Assembly: GCA_019096065.1 (NCBI GenBank)
Contig: JAGUCH010000001.1
Span: 16,802,001-16,866,000 of the forward strand
Direction: 5' to 3'
Length of the DNA: 64,000 bases
Origin: Paracyclopina nana
Taxonomy: Eukaryota; Arthropoda; Copepoda; Cyclopoida; Cyclopettidae
Positions 23,616 to 38,934 of the stretch are shown here, in pieces. Made by a program: the position numbers and the translations under genes. Under the pieces are notes generated by a model. The model was not told the origin of the DNA and made no database searches. It was given only the letters and a program-made list of their open reading frames with translations. The first letter of the stretch is position 1. Every line of letters starts with the position of its first letter.

Positions 23616-25113
23616 ATGGAAGAGGCAGAAATTCCCAAGGGACTTGAAGAGAATGAGGAAGAAGAGTTGCCACTTTCGGAGAAGAATGACAATTTTTCAG
23701 AGCCTTCTATCACTACAGATGCTATATCTGAGAGTCAAGCGGAAGAAAGAACCACTACTGAGGAAATAATGCTTTCTCAAGAAGCAGAAAATTCATCAAA
23801 TGGTCATGAGCAACAGGCTCTCCTGGAAGAAAGCAATGAAGAAGCAGATCAAATTGACCCTGAGAAGCTTCCATTTGGCCAGCCATTAGTTGAGACAAAC
23901 ACTGAGAACCTAGCTGAGAACTTTGTTAGTGCTGCCACTGAGAGCCCAGATAACTCAGCTCCTGAGAGCCCAGATAACTCAGCTCCTGAGAGTTTAGGTA
24001 ACTCTGCTACTGAGAGCATAGGTAACTTAGCTTCTGAGAGCATAGATAAATCAGCTGCTGAGACCGATACTGCTGAAAGTCTCAACAATCCAGTTACTGA
24101 GCTTTTAGAGAATCCAGTAGCTGAGAGCCTAGACAAAACAGAAACTGAGCATACTGACAACGAGCCTAAGATTCAACTAAATGAAGCTGAGTCAATTGAA
24201 GCACCTCAAAATGCAGACAAGCTAATTAATGCCGGAATAATGGATGAAGAATCTAATTTGATTGTTAATTCTGATGCAGTACCAGTTGGTAATTCTGATG
24301 AGCTGGACACTTGTGCAGAGGACTTGCCCTCAATAATGGAAAACCAGCCAGCTGATCATCAACCAGTTAATGCTGACTCTGTTGCAACAGCTGAAAGTGA
24401 ATCAGCTGAGACTCAGCAAAGTCCGCCAGCTGACGCCAATTCAGCTGACTCAAATTCAGCTGACACTGACTCAAACTCAGTTAATACTGCCTTAATGTCG
24501 GCTGACCTTAGCACAGCTGAGTCCAAACAAACGGTTAGCTCCACCTCTAAGGAAGGCTCATCTTCTGAGGCAGACTCAACCAAGTTGGATAACAATGATG
24601 GTTTTCTGACCACCAAAGAACAAGAAACCACTTCCATAATTGATACTGTTTTGAAAACATCTCAAGCATGTGAAAAACAAGTCAGTGAAGAGCCTGCTTT
24701 GCCAGCAAATGTTCAATTAGGAAATGACCAATTTCAAGCAAGCAATCCTCTAAAAGAAAATGGCATCTCAAATGGAGAGGAGCTGACATTACCAGTATTG
24801 GCTGACAAAAAAATAGGTGGGTAATACAGCAGTTGATGTATCAGTACTTTTTTTTAGAGAAAGAAGAAGTATGCTCAACCAAATTACTACAAGAAAGCTA
24901 AAGAAGGATTTTTCTCTTTCAGATTCAGCCAAGGATGATGACCACCAGAATGCGGAGAAATCCAAAGAAGCTGAAAAACCTGAGATTACTGAATCAGTTG
25001 ACTTGGCCAGACTTCATCAATCAAAAACCTCAAGGGAAACTTTTGCAGTGAAAGCAGCTCTAGACAAATCTGCTTTTACAAATGCTGTAAGTAAATCCTT
25101 CCTTCACTATTAG
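23616..25113 (+). CDS. Acidic Ser/Glu/Asn-rich protein, repeats, unknown function
   Basis: Exon 1 (23616-24816) is an open frame of 400 codons. A donor G|GTGGGT and acceptor CTTTCAG|ATTCAG (exon from 24914) continue the frame as KKIDSAKDDD. The second exon runs to TNA at 25087, where GTAAGT could be another donor; unspliced it ends at the stop 25113, so the C-terminus is uncertain. The centre has imperfect 10-11-residue repeats (ESPDNSAPES, ESIGNLASES) and then SADS/NSAD repeats. It is highly acidic and probably disordered. No family recognised. Confidence 0.55.
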
Positions 25114-27083
25114 AGAATGATTCATAAAAAAATTGGAAGAATGGCAATTAACTGAGCTTTTTGCCTTTGACTTTGCTTATCTTTCATCCAGAAAGCTATA
25201 AAATTACTACGCAGTTCATATTTTCTTGAATCAGACTCTAGTTGTAGCATTATGTACTTTGTCCGAAGAGAAAAACGCGCATTTGTTGTCAGCTCTCGCA
25301 GAAAATACCTTGACATTTGACTGTAATTTTCACTAATGGCACACAAATGTATTCAGAAGTAGGCATTACACATTTTGCTTTTTTTTCGCAAGAAAATCTT
25401 TCAGTTTCTTAATGCAAAAGTTTTTCAATCAGAATTCAACATAAAAACTTGTTTGCTACACTAAAGGCCACCTCAATCGATAGACGTCCGCAAAGGCCAA
25501 TGGAGGCCAGAACTGCGGAGCAATTAAAGGCCAGCGTATGTGTCACTTATTGTGAAGTTTTTGGCCCGAGTCGACGTCGTACCATGGCCCAAATCATGAA
25601 TTATCAAGGCGGATGGCACTAGACATCAAAGAAGATCGAAAAAGCATGCTTTTCTTTCCAACAACAATACGATTTTTATTTGAGCACCAATAAAAAGTAT
25701 TGCAAATACACATATAGATGCTGAATTGGGCACACTCGAAAAATTGACGCTGAAATACGCTCAAATACTTATTTTTGGCCGAGAAATCTGGAAATATTTA
25801 GATAATTGGGCGCCTTGTGATATCAAATTGGCTTCATCGTAGTAGTGTTGGTATCATATTTGATTTCATATTAGAATTTGTAAGATATCATCTAGCCTAA
25901 TTAATGAGGGCTTAAAGCAACTTTTAATGAATCATAAGTACGGCATTATATCACACAAAGCATAATTAAGCTATAGTGAGTATATACCATAAAGGAATAC
26001 ATCTGCTTGAGATATGATCTACATACACTATAAGATATTATGGAAAGCAGAGAAGTGGAAGCAGATTGTACGTCAAGAGGCTTTAATTAAAACACATAGT
26101 GTATCACGAAAAACGCAATACCTATCCAGTTTACTACTAGATTTGTTTCCCTTGAATGTTCAACGAGGTTTGTTCAGTTTTGTGGAACCTTCTACGTAGG
26201 ACCTCGTATTCTTATAATGTGCCATAGCGTTGACAACATCACATCCATACAATCAAAAATCGGTTAGGCAGTACATTATTTTCTAGTGCTTTTAGGTGTA
26301 ATACGCTGTATGTCATGGTAGAAAATCCTTTTGAGATATTTCGTTAGGAAGCACTGAAAGATTATTATATAATGAATTTATAGAAGAAGTTCTGCAAACA
26401 AATATGCAAATATTTCAGATCATGTTTTTTTCCAAAGGTTTTGGCACAATATTTGCACATTTCCTCATCTCAAAACTCAATATTGAGCAAAGGAAAAATC
26501 AAATATTTTTCATGGTTTCTTCTTAAAAATTTAATTTACTAGAGACATCTTGATTTGAGAATGGATATAATCCATTTGAGACTTCTGTAACATTACTTTT
26601 GATGTACTCTTTAGGTACTTGATCGAGCTCATTAATTACGATACTACGGAGATGTTTTATCACTGAATCACTTACCGTTTTAGGCTCATGTTATTTCCTA
26701 ATGGGGTATCACGTGGTTCTGTCCAGCCACTTATGTGGTATTGAAATCGCCACTTTTGTTATCGCCTTTTCGTCCAAAATCTTCATTCTTCACACAAATA
26801 ATTAATAAGCCTGCAGTGTGCACGCTTTGCAGCTAATTAATCTTTAGTGAATGTAAACACTAAACAAAGCGCAAGCAAGTTTGTTATGATTTATGGATGC
26901 AAAAAGATAAAAGCCAAAACAGTATTAAAAAAGCCAAACAAATCCACTTGTTCCATTATGAAAACCTGGAATGCCAAAAACGAACGCTTAGCAGTTTAGC
27001 GTTAGCGTTTGCGTATTTTCCGAGTAGTTTTGTTGGCAGTAGCGTAGACTGTAATTTGTGTCTCCGCATTTGTGTCAGTTTGT
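25114..27083. other. Intergenic region, nothing recognised
   Basis: AT-rich sequence with only short ORFs. A slightly more GC-rich patch at about 25460-25620 has the word AAAGGCCA several times but no repeat structure I can define. No RNA gene seen. It may hold further exons of the acidic-protein gene and the zinc-finger promoter. Confidence 0.45.
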
Positions 27084-27740
27084 ATGAAGATGCCGGAGAT
27101 AGGGTGTGATATTTGTGGTAAAGTACTCAGCAGTAAATGCCATTTAAAGAGGCATAAATCTTTGGTACATGATAAATCAAAAGAATTTGCTTGTGGAAAA
27201 TGTGGTCAAGAATTTGGGCAGCTTTCCCACGTGTCAAGACACATAAAATCAGTGCATGAAAGTGATAGGCCTTTCAAGTGTGACAGGTGTGACAAGAGCT
27301 TTGCAGACGCCTACAACTTACAAGATCACGCCAGGAGAGTTCACGCCAATGTTCACCCACACAAATGTGAAAAATGTGGCAAGGGATTTGACAGGCAAAT
27401 TCACTTGAACAATCACGTCGCAGCTGTTCATGAAAAATTGAAAGCGTCTCAATGTGACATTTGCCACAAAAGGTTCTATGACAAGAGCAACGTGCTGAGG
27501 CACAAGAGAAGAAATCATGAAGAAACTGCTAAATCGAAAGCAAGTCAGAAAGGCTACAGCATCAAAGCTGAAAATCACACAAACACTTCACAGGCTCTTG
27601 TTAGAGGGAAATCAGAAAACTCTGCAGTTGACATGCTCAATATTTTCATCAGCGTTCCAGAAGAAAATCCAAAGCAGGATTCGGAGTATTATGAAAAAAA
27701 TACCATTATGATGGGAATGGTACCACCGAGGACACCTTAG
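27084..27740 (+). CDS. C2H2 zinc-finger protein with five fingers
   Basis: Single exon, 218 codons from the ATG at 27084 (a second ATG at 27090 is possible). Five classical C2H2 fingers of the form CxxC-x12-HxxxxH follow each other: CDICGKVLSSKCHLKRHKSL, CGKCGQEFGQ, CDRCDKSFAD, CEKCGKGFDR and CDICHKRFYD, covering about residues 8-150. The linkers are close to but not exactly TGEKP. The remaining 70 residues are polar. Proteins of this kind bind DNA in the nucleus; the target cannot be read from the sequence. The lack of introns in an intron-rich neighbourhood suggests a retrocopy or simply a small gene. Confidence 0.85.
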   Translation: MKMPEIGCDICGKVLSSKCHLKRHKSLVHDKSKEFACGKCGQEFGQLSHVSRHIKSVHESDRPFKCDRCDKSFADAYNLQDHARRVHANVHPHKCEKCGKGFDRQIHLNNHVAAVHEKLKASQCDICHKRFYDKSNVLRHKRRNHEETAKSKASQKGYSIKAENHTNTSQALVRGKSENSAVDMLNIFISVPEENPKQDSEYYEKNTIMMGMVPPRTP

Positions 27741-28472
27741 GTGAATAATATTTACCTAGCAAAGTGTATGTCATATGCTGTACTTGTAATATCTTTGGAG
27801 TCTTGAAATGCTGAGCTATATACGTAAACCAGTTAATATATATATTTTTTGAAAAATTCTCTTTTTTAGAAGCGAGTTTGTGCATTCAAACTCCAGCAGC
27901 TGCTATGGCAACGCAAGCAACACAATTCTACAAATCTAGATTTTTTCATTATACGTGTTTCAGACTCTTTTGTGAGCCATAAGATCATTTCAAGATTGGT
28001 TTAGTCTGAACATGGCTTTTTGGGGGGCCAAAAGCTTTCTTTCGAAAGCTTGCTACAAATCTCGTTGACATGAGATTTATTCCTTTGTTGCCTAACTTAA
28101 TTAGTTACTATTTTTGTGATCATGACCTTTCAATAAGCATATTTCAAAAAAATAAAATAGATAATATACGGGATAATCTTCGTATTAATAGGGTCTCATT
28201 AAAATCTAATAATTATAAGCAGGAATGTTATAGAAGAATCCCAGCACATATTCAACAGATTTGATATAAGTCAATTTTGATCAAGTTGGCATTATGTCAT
28301 TTCAACCCACTTTTTTGGTACCAGGGAAATACTTTGTTGACATTTCTAATGTAATACTAGTAAAAGTCACAAGTAGGCTGAAAGCGGCTTCTTGGCAACT
28401 TTTCCTAATTATCTCATTTATAATGCATATCACAAGATCAATATGGAGGATGTAGTACATATCACTAATTTT
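27741..28472. other. Intergenic region between convergent genes
   Basis: AT-rich, holds the 3' ends of the zinc-finger gene (plus) and Sec6 (minus). No repeats or further ORF worth reporting. Confidence 0.5.
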
Positions 28473-31066
28473 TCAAGTGTTGAACGGATTCAAGTCTTTG
28501 GCAGTAGTCGCGACGTTGAAGGGATTGAGGCTGGCAGCAGCTTCCTTTCCGGTTGCAAAGGGGTTGATTGAGGCTGACACTAAAACTTGCGAAAAAATGG
28601 ACCTTGCAGCCAAAGTCGATGTTTTCATGCTCTCACTGTCTGTGGCATAATCCTGGGCAATTTGGCGAGCATCACTCTTATTCTGGAAAAACAAAGAAAT
28701 ACTTCTCTGACCAAAAAGAATGCACATTGCTATAATAACTCACAAGATCACCACGCATCGTGAGCAAGCATAGGAGCTGCTCTTGAGTGACGTCTGGATA
28801 CTTTTTCACCAGAGTGCCAACATCCAAAGCGAGCATTTCGTCATCGCATCCTAGGACCTCAGCCAAAGCTTCAATGGCTTTAAATGGGGAGTCAAAATCA
28901 GCCAAATCACCAGCCACTTTATGGAAGAAGCGTTGTAATTGCTTGGCTTCACTGGCCACTTTTTTGCCAACGCTCGATCGCTGCTCTGCATTTTCGAAGC
29001 TCACTCGCTTCCTCAGTACATTTGCACTTGGCTGAAGGAGTGACGTGATGTAGCGTTTGGCCACACGATCTTGCGCCAACTGCGTGACCATTTCGAAGTT
29101 TTTCGGCCTCAAGTAGTTGTAGTCGTCAAAGTAATCTTCCAGCGTTGTGGCCACTGTGTCAATTGCCTCGGTGGCTCCAGGCTTGGCCCACTCTGGGGTC
29201 ATTATTTTGCCAAAATGGATTTCTATGTCCAAAAAGGCCTCGTCTAGAAGGAAGCCAGCAGCCTCGGACTTTAACGAGCTGAAAATGGTGAGCAATTGCT
29301 CGAAGTTGAGAGTGGCCTCGTTGTCATGTTGGCCAGATTTCCACCAGCGACCCTTCAGCTCTTGGCCGAGCTCCTCGAACAGCTCGCAGTTATTCACGAT
29401 GGCAATCATGAACCTCGTAAAAAGGAGAACAGTCGTTCGATCTCGAAAATATTTGGTCTTGTAGTCAATTATGGCTTCCCTGAAAGCAACACGAATCAAC
29501 CAATTAAAACAGATTTAGTATGCCAATTATGAAAAAGACTCATGATGATTACCTGTAGAGACGACCAAAGTTTGCCACTTCTCCCAAGGAAAGGACAAAA
29601 ACTTTATTGGTCATGTCTGAGGAAATTGTGGCTGCCACTTGGAGATTTTCGTCAATCATTTGGAAAATGATTTTCGGAGCTGACGTGTGGAACGCATTGT
29701 TTTCGTCCAGTTCAGGATCGTTCGAACTTTTCCAGTCAGATGATTCGAGGCTGAGAGCATTCCTCATCCATTCGTTGTAGTTGTCCTTCATTTTCTCCAA
29801 ATACATGTTCTTCAGCTTAATGATGGTCTCATCATCCAAAAGTGGCTTGATCAGGGAGGGATCTATGTTGAGCTGCCAACTCCTCATCAATTCCTTGCCA
29901 GGGTACGTCTGGATAATCCAATTCAGTACAGTCACGTACTCTTGGTCTTGGAGGCCAAGATTTATGATTTCCTTAAGCCTGCTCGATAAGGCCTCGTGGT
30001 ACAGGCCGAGAAAGTGCTCAAGAATGTTGTAATGAGGTGGGAAAACGGGGACGCAAAGTGACTTGACAATGCGCAGATCATCCACTGTGATCATGCGAAT
30101 CAGCTCAAGGTGCCTTACGAGCCACATCTTATTCTGCTCCCTATCTTCCAATTGGTTGCCTTCGATTCTCTCCATGACATTGAGCTTCAAAACTTCCATG
30201 GTTTTGGAGCGCCAATTTTTGGGCCGATCCGGAGGCAGAAATCCGATCGCCTTGAATCGGGCTTGGCATTCAGCGTCAATTTTCTCTTCGCGTTCAATCA
30301 CTCTCAGAGCTGTCACAATGACTTTGGGCTCAGTTCTCACGGTGTTCAAGGTCCTTCGTAGCATCAGCTTTAATTGCTTCTCCAATTTGATGGAAAGTTC
30401 TGAGACAGGTGCAAAATATTCCTTCAAAAGGTCCTTATCGACCGAGGAGTATTGCTTTTGCTGCAGCTTATGGAGCTGTTCAAGCTGCAACACAATGTAA
30501 TTCAGAACTGAAACAATTGAGTAAACTAAATGGAGTATTTACCAAGTCATCACGAGCTTGCTCAAGCTCTGAAAGGGCTTTGTGGGCTTCAAGAAGCTTG
30601 CCCTCCATGATGGCTTGTTCTGTGTTGATCACTGTTTCCGGCACCATGAATAAATGCTTCAAATTCTCCTGGGCTGTGGCCAATTGAGTGTACCTCAACG
30701 TTTCTTCCCTGACATCAGCTAGTCTATCTGTCAACTCCGGAAGATCCTTTAGATTAGCTTCGATTTCGTCCATACTACAAGAACTGGCATTAGCTTACTT
30801 AAAGGTATTAAAGCTCTTAAATATTACCTCGATTGCACATCTTTCATTTCAGCTAAGGCCGTTTCAAGCTGCCCGAGGCCAGTTTTCACTCCATCAAGTT
30901 GACTTTGCATGGCGGTTTTCAGCATGGCTTCCACACTGGCCTTTTTTCGAGTGACATTCCACTTCATTTGGAACACCTTTTCCAACTTGTCTGGAGTGTG
31001 AAGCATATTGGCCACATACTTCCGCGCCTTTTCTTGCGCCTCGGCCTCCAATTGAGCAAATTCCAT
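28473..31066 (-). CDS. EXOC3: Exocyst complex component 3 (Sec6)
   Basis: Five exons in minus order (31066-30828, 30774-30543, 30484-29553, 29479-28744, 28682-28473) give 782 aa, near the 745-756 aa of animal Sec6. The start MEFAQLEAEAQEKARKYVAN is the first ATG. The N-terminal coiled coil (RLADVREETLRYTQLATAQENLKHLF) and the long helical rod, with CVPVFPPHYNILEHFLGLYH, identify the Sec6 family. Sec6 is a subunit of the octameric exocyst, which tethers secretory vesicles to the plasma membrane and contacts SNAREs. The last 35 residues carry three NPF tripeptides (INPFATG, LNPFNVA, LNPFNT at the very end). All splice sites are GT-AG. It is divergent to the astacin gene. Confidence 0.93.
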
Positions 31067-31612
31067 TTCCAAAAGAATGAAATGTCAAAAAAGTAAACAC
31101 CCAGAAATGTAACAAGTGAACTTGAGCGCTTTAACTTTCAAAAAAGAAAAGAAAACAGTTTTATCTTTTTTGAGTTGTCGCGCTCCACTTTCACGAAAAA
31201 AAGCGGCAAGTTTAAAAACATAATAAAATCAATCTGATGTTGTAACACAAAATACCGGCTCAATACTGCCAAAGCTTAGTTGCTTCAATTGCCGAAACTT
31301 TATATGGTCAAGTAATAGTTAGCATCCGTAAATATCATAAAATATGATATGATGAGCAAGGATTCAATGTGCGTCATACGTGTGCGCAACTTGCGCTAAA
31401 TCATAATGTTATCCGATACCTTAATGAGTCTAAATTGCAAAGGTTACCAGTTTATGCAAGTGAGAAGCCATTTTTTCCAATTTCAATGTCATTCACAATA
31501 TATTCCCGTGGCACGAAGGTGGACGGACTGCAGCGGCGTGAAACTCTTGCGCAATTTGACATTGAAAAGATCGGTAGTAAAACCTGTCTCAGTGGTGCAG
31601 TAACCATGGACG
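31067..31612. other. Divergent intergenic region of Sec6 and astacin genes
   Basis: 546 bp between two outward-reading start codons. No clear TATA box on either strand; the ORF across 31369-31695 is out of frame with the astacin signal peptide and lacks domain content. Confidence 0.5.
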
Positions 31613-33051
31613 ATGATGTTGCCCTCTTCTCAAGTGGTTGTAGTGATTTTATTCACAATGGAAGTTTTGCTTGCAATTCCACTCGACGACAATGATGATG
31701 TCGAGGACTACTTGTACGACGATGTTGATGAAGGCGATAATGATATTCAGTGTGACACCATCGGCGGCCCTGAGGCAAACCCCCTACGAAATGGTCTTGG
31801 TGACGACTCATTATTTCTGTGGCCCGATAAGAAAATACCGTTCCTCATTGGAGATGGCTTCAACGATACCAATAAGGAGAACATTTTGGATTCTGTGGCA
31901 GACTATAATGACATTTTCAAAGGCTGCATTGAGTGGGTGCCCAAGACCAACGAGGTAGGCAAATTTGAAAAAAACCTATGCTTCATTCTTGCTCTGACAT
32001 TTGCTTAATTTTAAAAGGCTGTGTATGTAGAGTTTTTGAATTCTGGCTCGTGCTACTCACGTGTAGGCAGAGCTTATTGGCCTTTCCCATTGCCCCAGTC
32101 CATATTTATCGGTGGGTGCGCACATTTGATTGGACATATCAAGCACGAAATGATGCATACCCTTGGATTCTACCACGAGCACTCCAGATCCGACAGAGAC
32201 ATGTACATAAAAATCAATTGGGACAACATAGCAGATGGCCGAGCAGATCAATTTGTCACTTACAGGTAAATTCAAATTAATTGAGTGCTCACAAAAAATC
32301 AGTTGATACGTATTATAGGTGGACTACGGGGTTTGGTGAAGAGTATGATTATGCCTCGATTATGCACTATTCATCCACAGCTTTTTCCAAGAACCCGAAA
32401 GAAGCTGTTACCATAGAGCCCGTTTCACCAGATCGTTACACAATCAAAGGCCTCGGCCGAAGGAGAAACCTGAGTGACATAGACGTGGCCAAAATAAAAA
32501 AGCTCTACAAATGTCCACCCTTCGAAAATTGGTAATTATGTCCTCTCCTTTCAAGCTCTTGATATTTAATGGCAAGTCGTGTATTTGAGACTTGCGCAAC
32601 ACCTTTTATGAATGGCTTGGCCCAAAAAAAGTCTTGACTAAGCATGTGGAAAATACTATTAACGAGCCTGGTAATTAACGCGGATTACTAATGTACTTCG
32701 CTTGCAAATTGTGCTTGCAGGGACAATGGCTGTGACAGCGATAGCGACTGTGGCATTAATGAACATTGTGCCTTTTCCATCAATGTGGTTCGCGGTCAAT
32801 GTCGCACTCAGCTGTCAACGGGATCTTTTTGCCTTCGCAACGAGGAATGCCTGACTAACCAGTGCAGCGCTAGTGGAGCTTGCTCAATTTGCACACAAGA
32901 CACACATTGCCCCACCGGGCAATTTTGTGCCAACAAGTACAATCCGTTCGCTGAAAACAAGTGTGCCAGCTACTGCGGGGAATTTTGCCTTCTTAGTGCC
33001 CAGTGTGCTGGCTCGTGTAAAACGTGCAGTTGGAATTTTACGTGTACATAA
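31613..33051 (+). CDS. Astacin-family zinc metalloprotease, secreted
   Basis: Four exons (31613-31954, 32018-32265, 32319-32531, 32721-33051) encode 377 aa. Residues 1-22 are a signal peptide (QVVVVILFTMEVLLAIPL). A short acidic propeptide leads to LWPDKKIPF, the usual mature domain start. The zinc site HEMMHTLGFYHEHSRSDRD (H157, H161, H167, E158) and the Met-turn SIMHY are intact, so it should be active. The C-terminal 110 residues are a Cys-rich domain with DNGCDSDSDCG and CSICTQDTHCPTGQFC, in place of the CUB/EGF or ShK domains seen in many relatives. Astacins process matrix, cuticle or yolk proteins or act in digestion; the substrate here is unknown. Confidence 0.92.
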
Positions 33052-33379
33052 TATCAATATTTTATTAAAAGGTTGCGTGATTTAGAACCCAATTTTCCGA
33101 TATTTGAACAGGGCATAAATTGGTTGTTAAATCGATCAGGGCATTTTACATATTTTTTTAAAGTTATACGTGAAGCGAGCAAATTTTCTGTTAAATAGAC
33201 TAGGCATAAAGAGAATTTAAGCTTTATCACTAAGAAAGTGAATTGCGTTTTGAAAAGGAGCACTCGATTCAAGATAGAACGCAAGTTCAAGGTCAAAACT
33301 GCGATTGGCAGACCAGCAAGCAGTAACTGTGAGACGAGCTATGAGAGCATTTCCTGGTTAGCCTCAAAAGAATTGGAAA
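33052..33379. other. Short intergenic stretch
   Basis: 328 bp of AT-rich sequence between the astacin stop and the next start. A small ORF at 33238 overlaps the next gene out of frame and is not supported. Confidence 0.4.
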
Positions 33380-33949
33380 ATGGACATACTTTCGCCATTC
33401 CCTTTGGTTCTACCGCAAAAAGGACTTTTTTGCAATAACCACCTGGGAGCTGAACACACACTGCTAAGCATATGCTGCCACATTGTGCTCTTCATCTACA
33501 GCCAAGCTAAAAATCAACACAAGGAGTGCAATCACTCGGAAGACAACAACGACAACTATCGGTTTCACTACTGGACTAGAATCATCCAGCATTACTGCCT
33601 CGTCTGGATTTCAGTGCTCACATCCCCACGTGGTCGACAGCTCGATTTTTGGCTGATTATTTTAGTTGTCATGGACGTTGCGCCCATTGTGATGAGCTTT
33701 TACCACACAGTCAGATATTTTGCCAGCTTGCAGCTAAATGAGGAGTACTATGACCCAACATCTGTGATATGGAGGCTGACGAGTGCGATGCGGTCGTGGT
33801 CCCCAGCCTACCAGCTCAATAATCTGATAATGGAGGCTGTGGACGGGAGCATCTCAAAGCATGTTTACATCTTGATCATGTTTACTCTGGTGATCACGCA
33901 GATTCACAAGTTCATAGTTTCTAATGTATACTGCGTACACTTGCAGTAG
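33380..33949 (+). CDS. Predicted small multipass membrane protein (189 aa)
   Basis: Single open frame from the ATG at 33380. Hydrophobic segments lie at about residues 28-42 (LLSICCHIVLFIY), 70-82, 90-108 (FWLIILVVMDVAPIVMSFY) and 163-180 (HVYILIMFTLVITQIHKFI). Between the first two is a polar His/Asn/Asp-rich loop; a conserved-looking SPRGRQLDFW precedes the third. I do not recognise the family. AATAAA at 33975-33980 supports a real transcript. It lies convergent to the TENT4 gene. Confidence 0.5.
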   Translation: MDILSPFPLVLPQKGLFCNNHLGAEHTLLSICCHIVLFIYSQAKNQHKECNHSEDNNDNYRFHYWTRIIQHYCLVWISVLTSPRGRQLDFWLIILVVMDVAPIVMSFYHTVRYFASLQLNEEYYDPTSVIWRLTSAMRSWSPAYQLNNLIMEAVDGSISKHVYILIMFTLVITQIHKFIVSNVYCVHLQ

Positions 33950-33974
33950 TCGATGATATCTGTTTTGCTTCTAC

Positions 33975-33980
33975 AATAAA
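33975..33980 (+). other. Polyadenylation signal AATAAA
   Basis: 26 bases after the stop codon of the small membrane-protein gene. Confidence 0.5.
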
Positions 33981-34517
33981 GATGCAATTTAGAAAGCTTC
34001 AAGGCTGAGCGTATGAGCTGATGAGGTGAAAATTCGTGCTAGTATATTTCTGCTCACAATAATGCTGAGAAAGACTGTATATTATATATTTGTAATATAT
34101 TAAAATTGGTAATACCGTCAATTGTTAAGCCTTACTGATTTCAAGGGTAGAGTGATGTTTCGAACGAGTTCATCGTTATCGTCTTCGTCATCGTCCTCTT
34201 CGGAATCACTGACATGCCAACTGAAATACTGAACTGAGTATTTAGCTTGGACATTTGTATGGTCGGATAACTGATCTTCGTCGTCATCTTTCGATTTGCT
34301 CCGCAATGACTCGCATCTCTTCCTGAGCATTTTTCGCTTGCTGCTCACCTTCTTTTTCTTCTTACTGCTATTGTTGTTATGCTTTTTACTAATTTTCTTA
34401 CTGCTCGATGGTGCAATTATGGCTGAAGTCTCTGCTGTAGCTGTAGTCGAACTCCCACTGATTTTAAGCGTTATGACCTCTTCAGTTGGCTCAACAACGA
34501 TGTTGCCGCTGCTACTG

Positions 34518-37701
<3,184 letters not shown>

Positions 37702-38934
37702 GATCAAATGAACATTGATCTGACAGCAGCAAAATTCTGTAAGGCCCGAGATCGTCGTCAGACAGGCATGTCAGTGACGAGAAAACAGCAAAATGGCCTC
37801 ACGCAGAAATTGCACTAGAGTTGAGATTTGGTCAGTTGAGTTTTTTCGGAATTTTTTCGAACTGGTTCCTCCTCAGCAAACTTTGGACAACTTTAAACTG
37901 CGTTGCATTCGTCGATTAGAGTTGCGCCACCATGTGCTCCAGACAGTCCACAAGCAAGCTGCTGCTCACTGCTAATCGCATGCCTTCGAGACCCACACGC
38001 GCAGAGCTTCCAGAAATTTCCTATTCTCAGTTTGTGTAAAACAGCCAAAAGAGAGCTTTTTTACGATGCTATGTTGTGCGGAAAAAGCGGATCAAAATAC
38101 TAAGTCAAGCAACGTAGATGTTGCATGATCCTTGCTTGACCATAAGCAATGCTCCAAATTATATTTACAACAAAGAGAACTTGGTCAAGCTAATTGCAAA
38201 TGCGGTTTCTTTGAGTTAAAAAAGTTTCATTTTTAAGGATCATCTGAGTCATCTAGGAACTCGTGTTAGCCTTAAAAAAATGCAGTAGTTCCAATCAACA
38301 ACAAAATTCCCTACTCGTTTGGCGACATTTTTCCATTTATTTACCAATCACTGACTTGCGGCTACCCTGCTTTTTTTTAAAGAAGGTGCACGTGGGGCAA
38401 ATGAAGCCTGTTCACCGGAATCTTCTTACTTTTCTTGTGTTTCCCTTATAGCTCATATGGTTGAAAATAATGAGTTTGATTTCATTGCGTCGTCAACTAA
38501 AAAATAGTTGCCAACACCAAACCTTTCATTGCCAAATTTAATGATGACCAAGATTATTGCATGTTTTGGGAATCTAGTTTGTTAAGCTGCCTTCTTGTTT
38601 CGGCATATGGTTCATCTAAGATAAATGGGATTTTTTCTGGTTTTGACAGATCTGACATTGACTATTAAATCAAGTTCGTCGATAAAAATCGAGTCGACCT
38701 CTGAATTTATGACCAAATTTTTACTTGACATAACAATTTACATGAATGGAGCTTGAAAGGGAAAGGTGTAAAATAACCCAACAATACCATTTTCAAATGC
38801 CAGTAATTATCATTACTATCTAAGAGACGAATGTGATAATTGGTTTTTTAAATAGCAATCATCAAAGTTTATTGCAAAAAAAATACAACACAGTTCATTT
38901 TTTGTTTGACACATATGACACATCAAAATAGCAA
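37702..38934. other. Intergenic region, TENT4 promoter side to serpin 3' side
   Basis: Short ORFs only. TTTATT at 38868-38873 is a good minus-strand poly(A) signal for the serpin. No repeats recognised. Confidence 0.5.

Noticed and set aside
37793..37975. 60-codon ORF divergent to TENT4
   Set aside because: No recognisable domain; length expected by chance.
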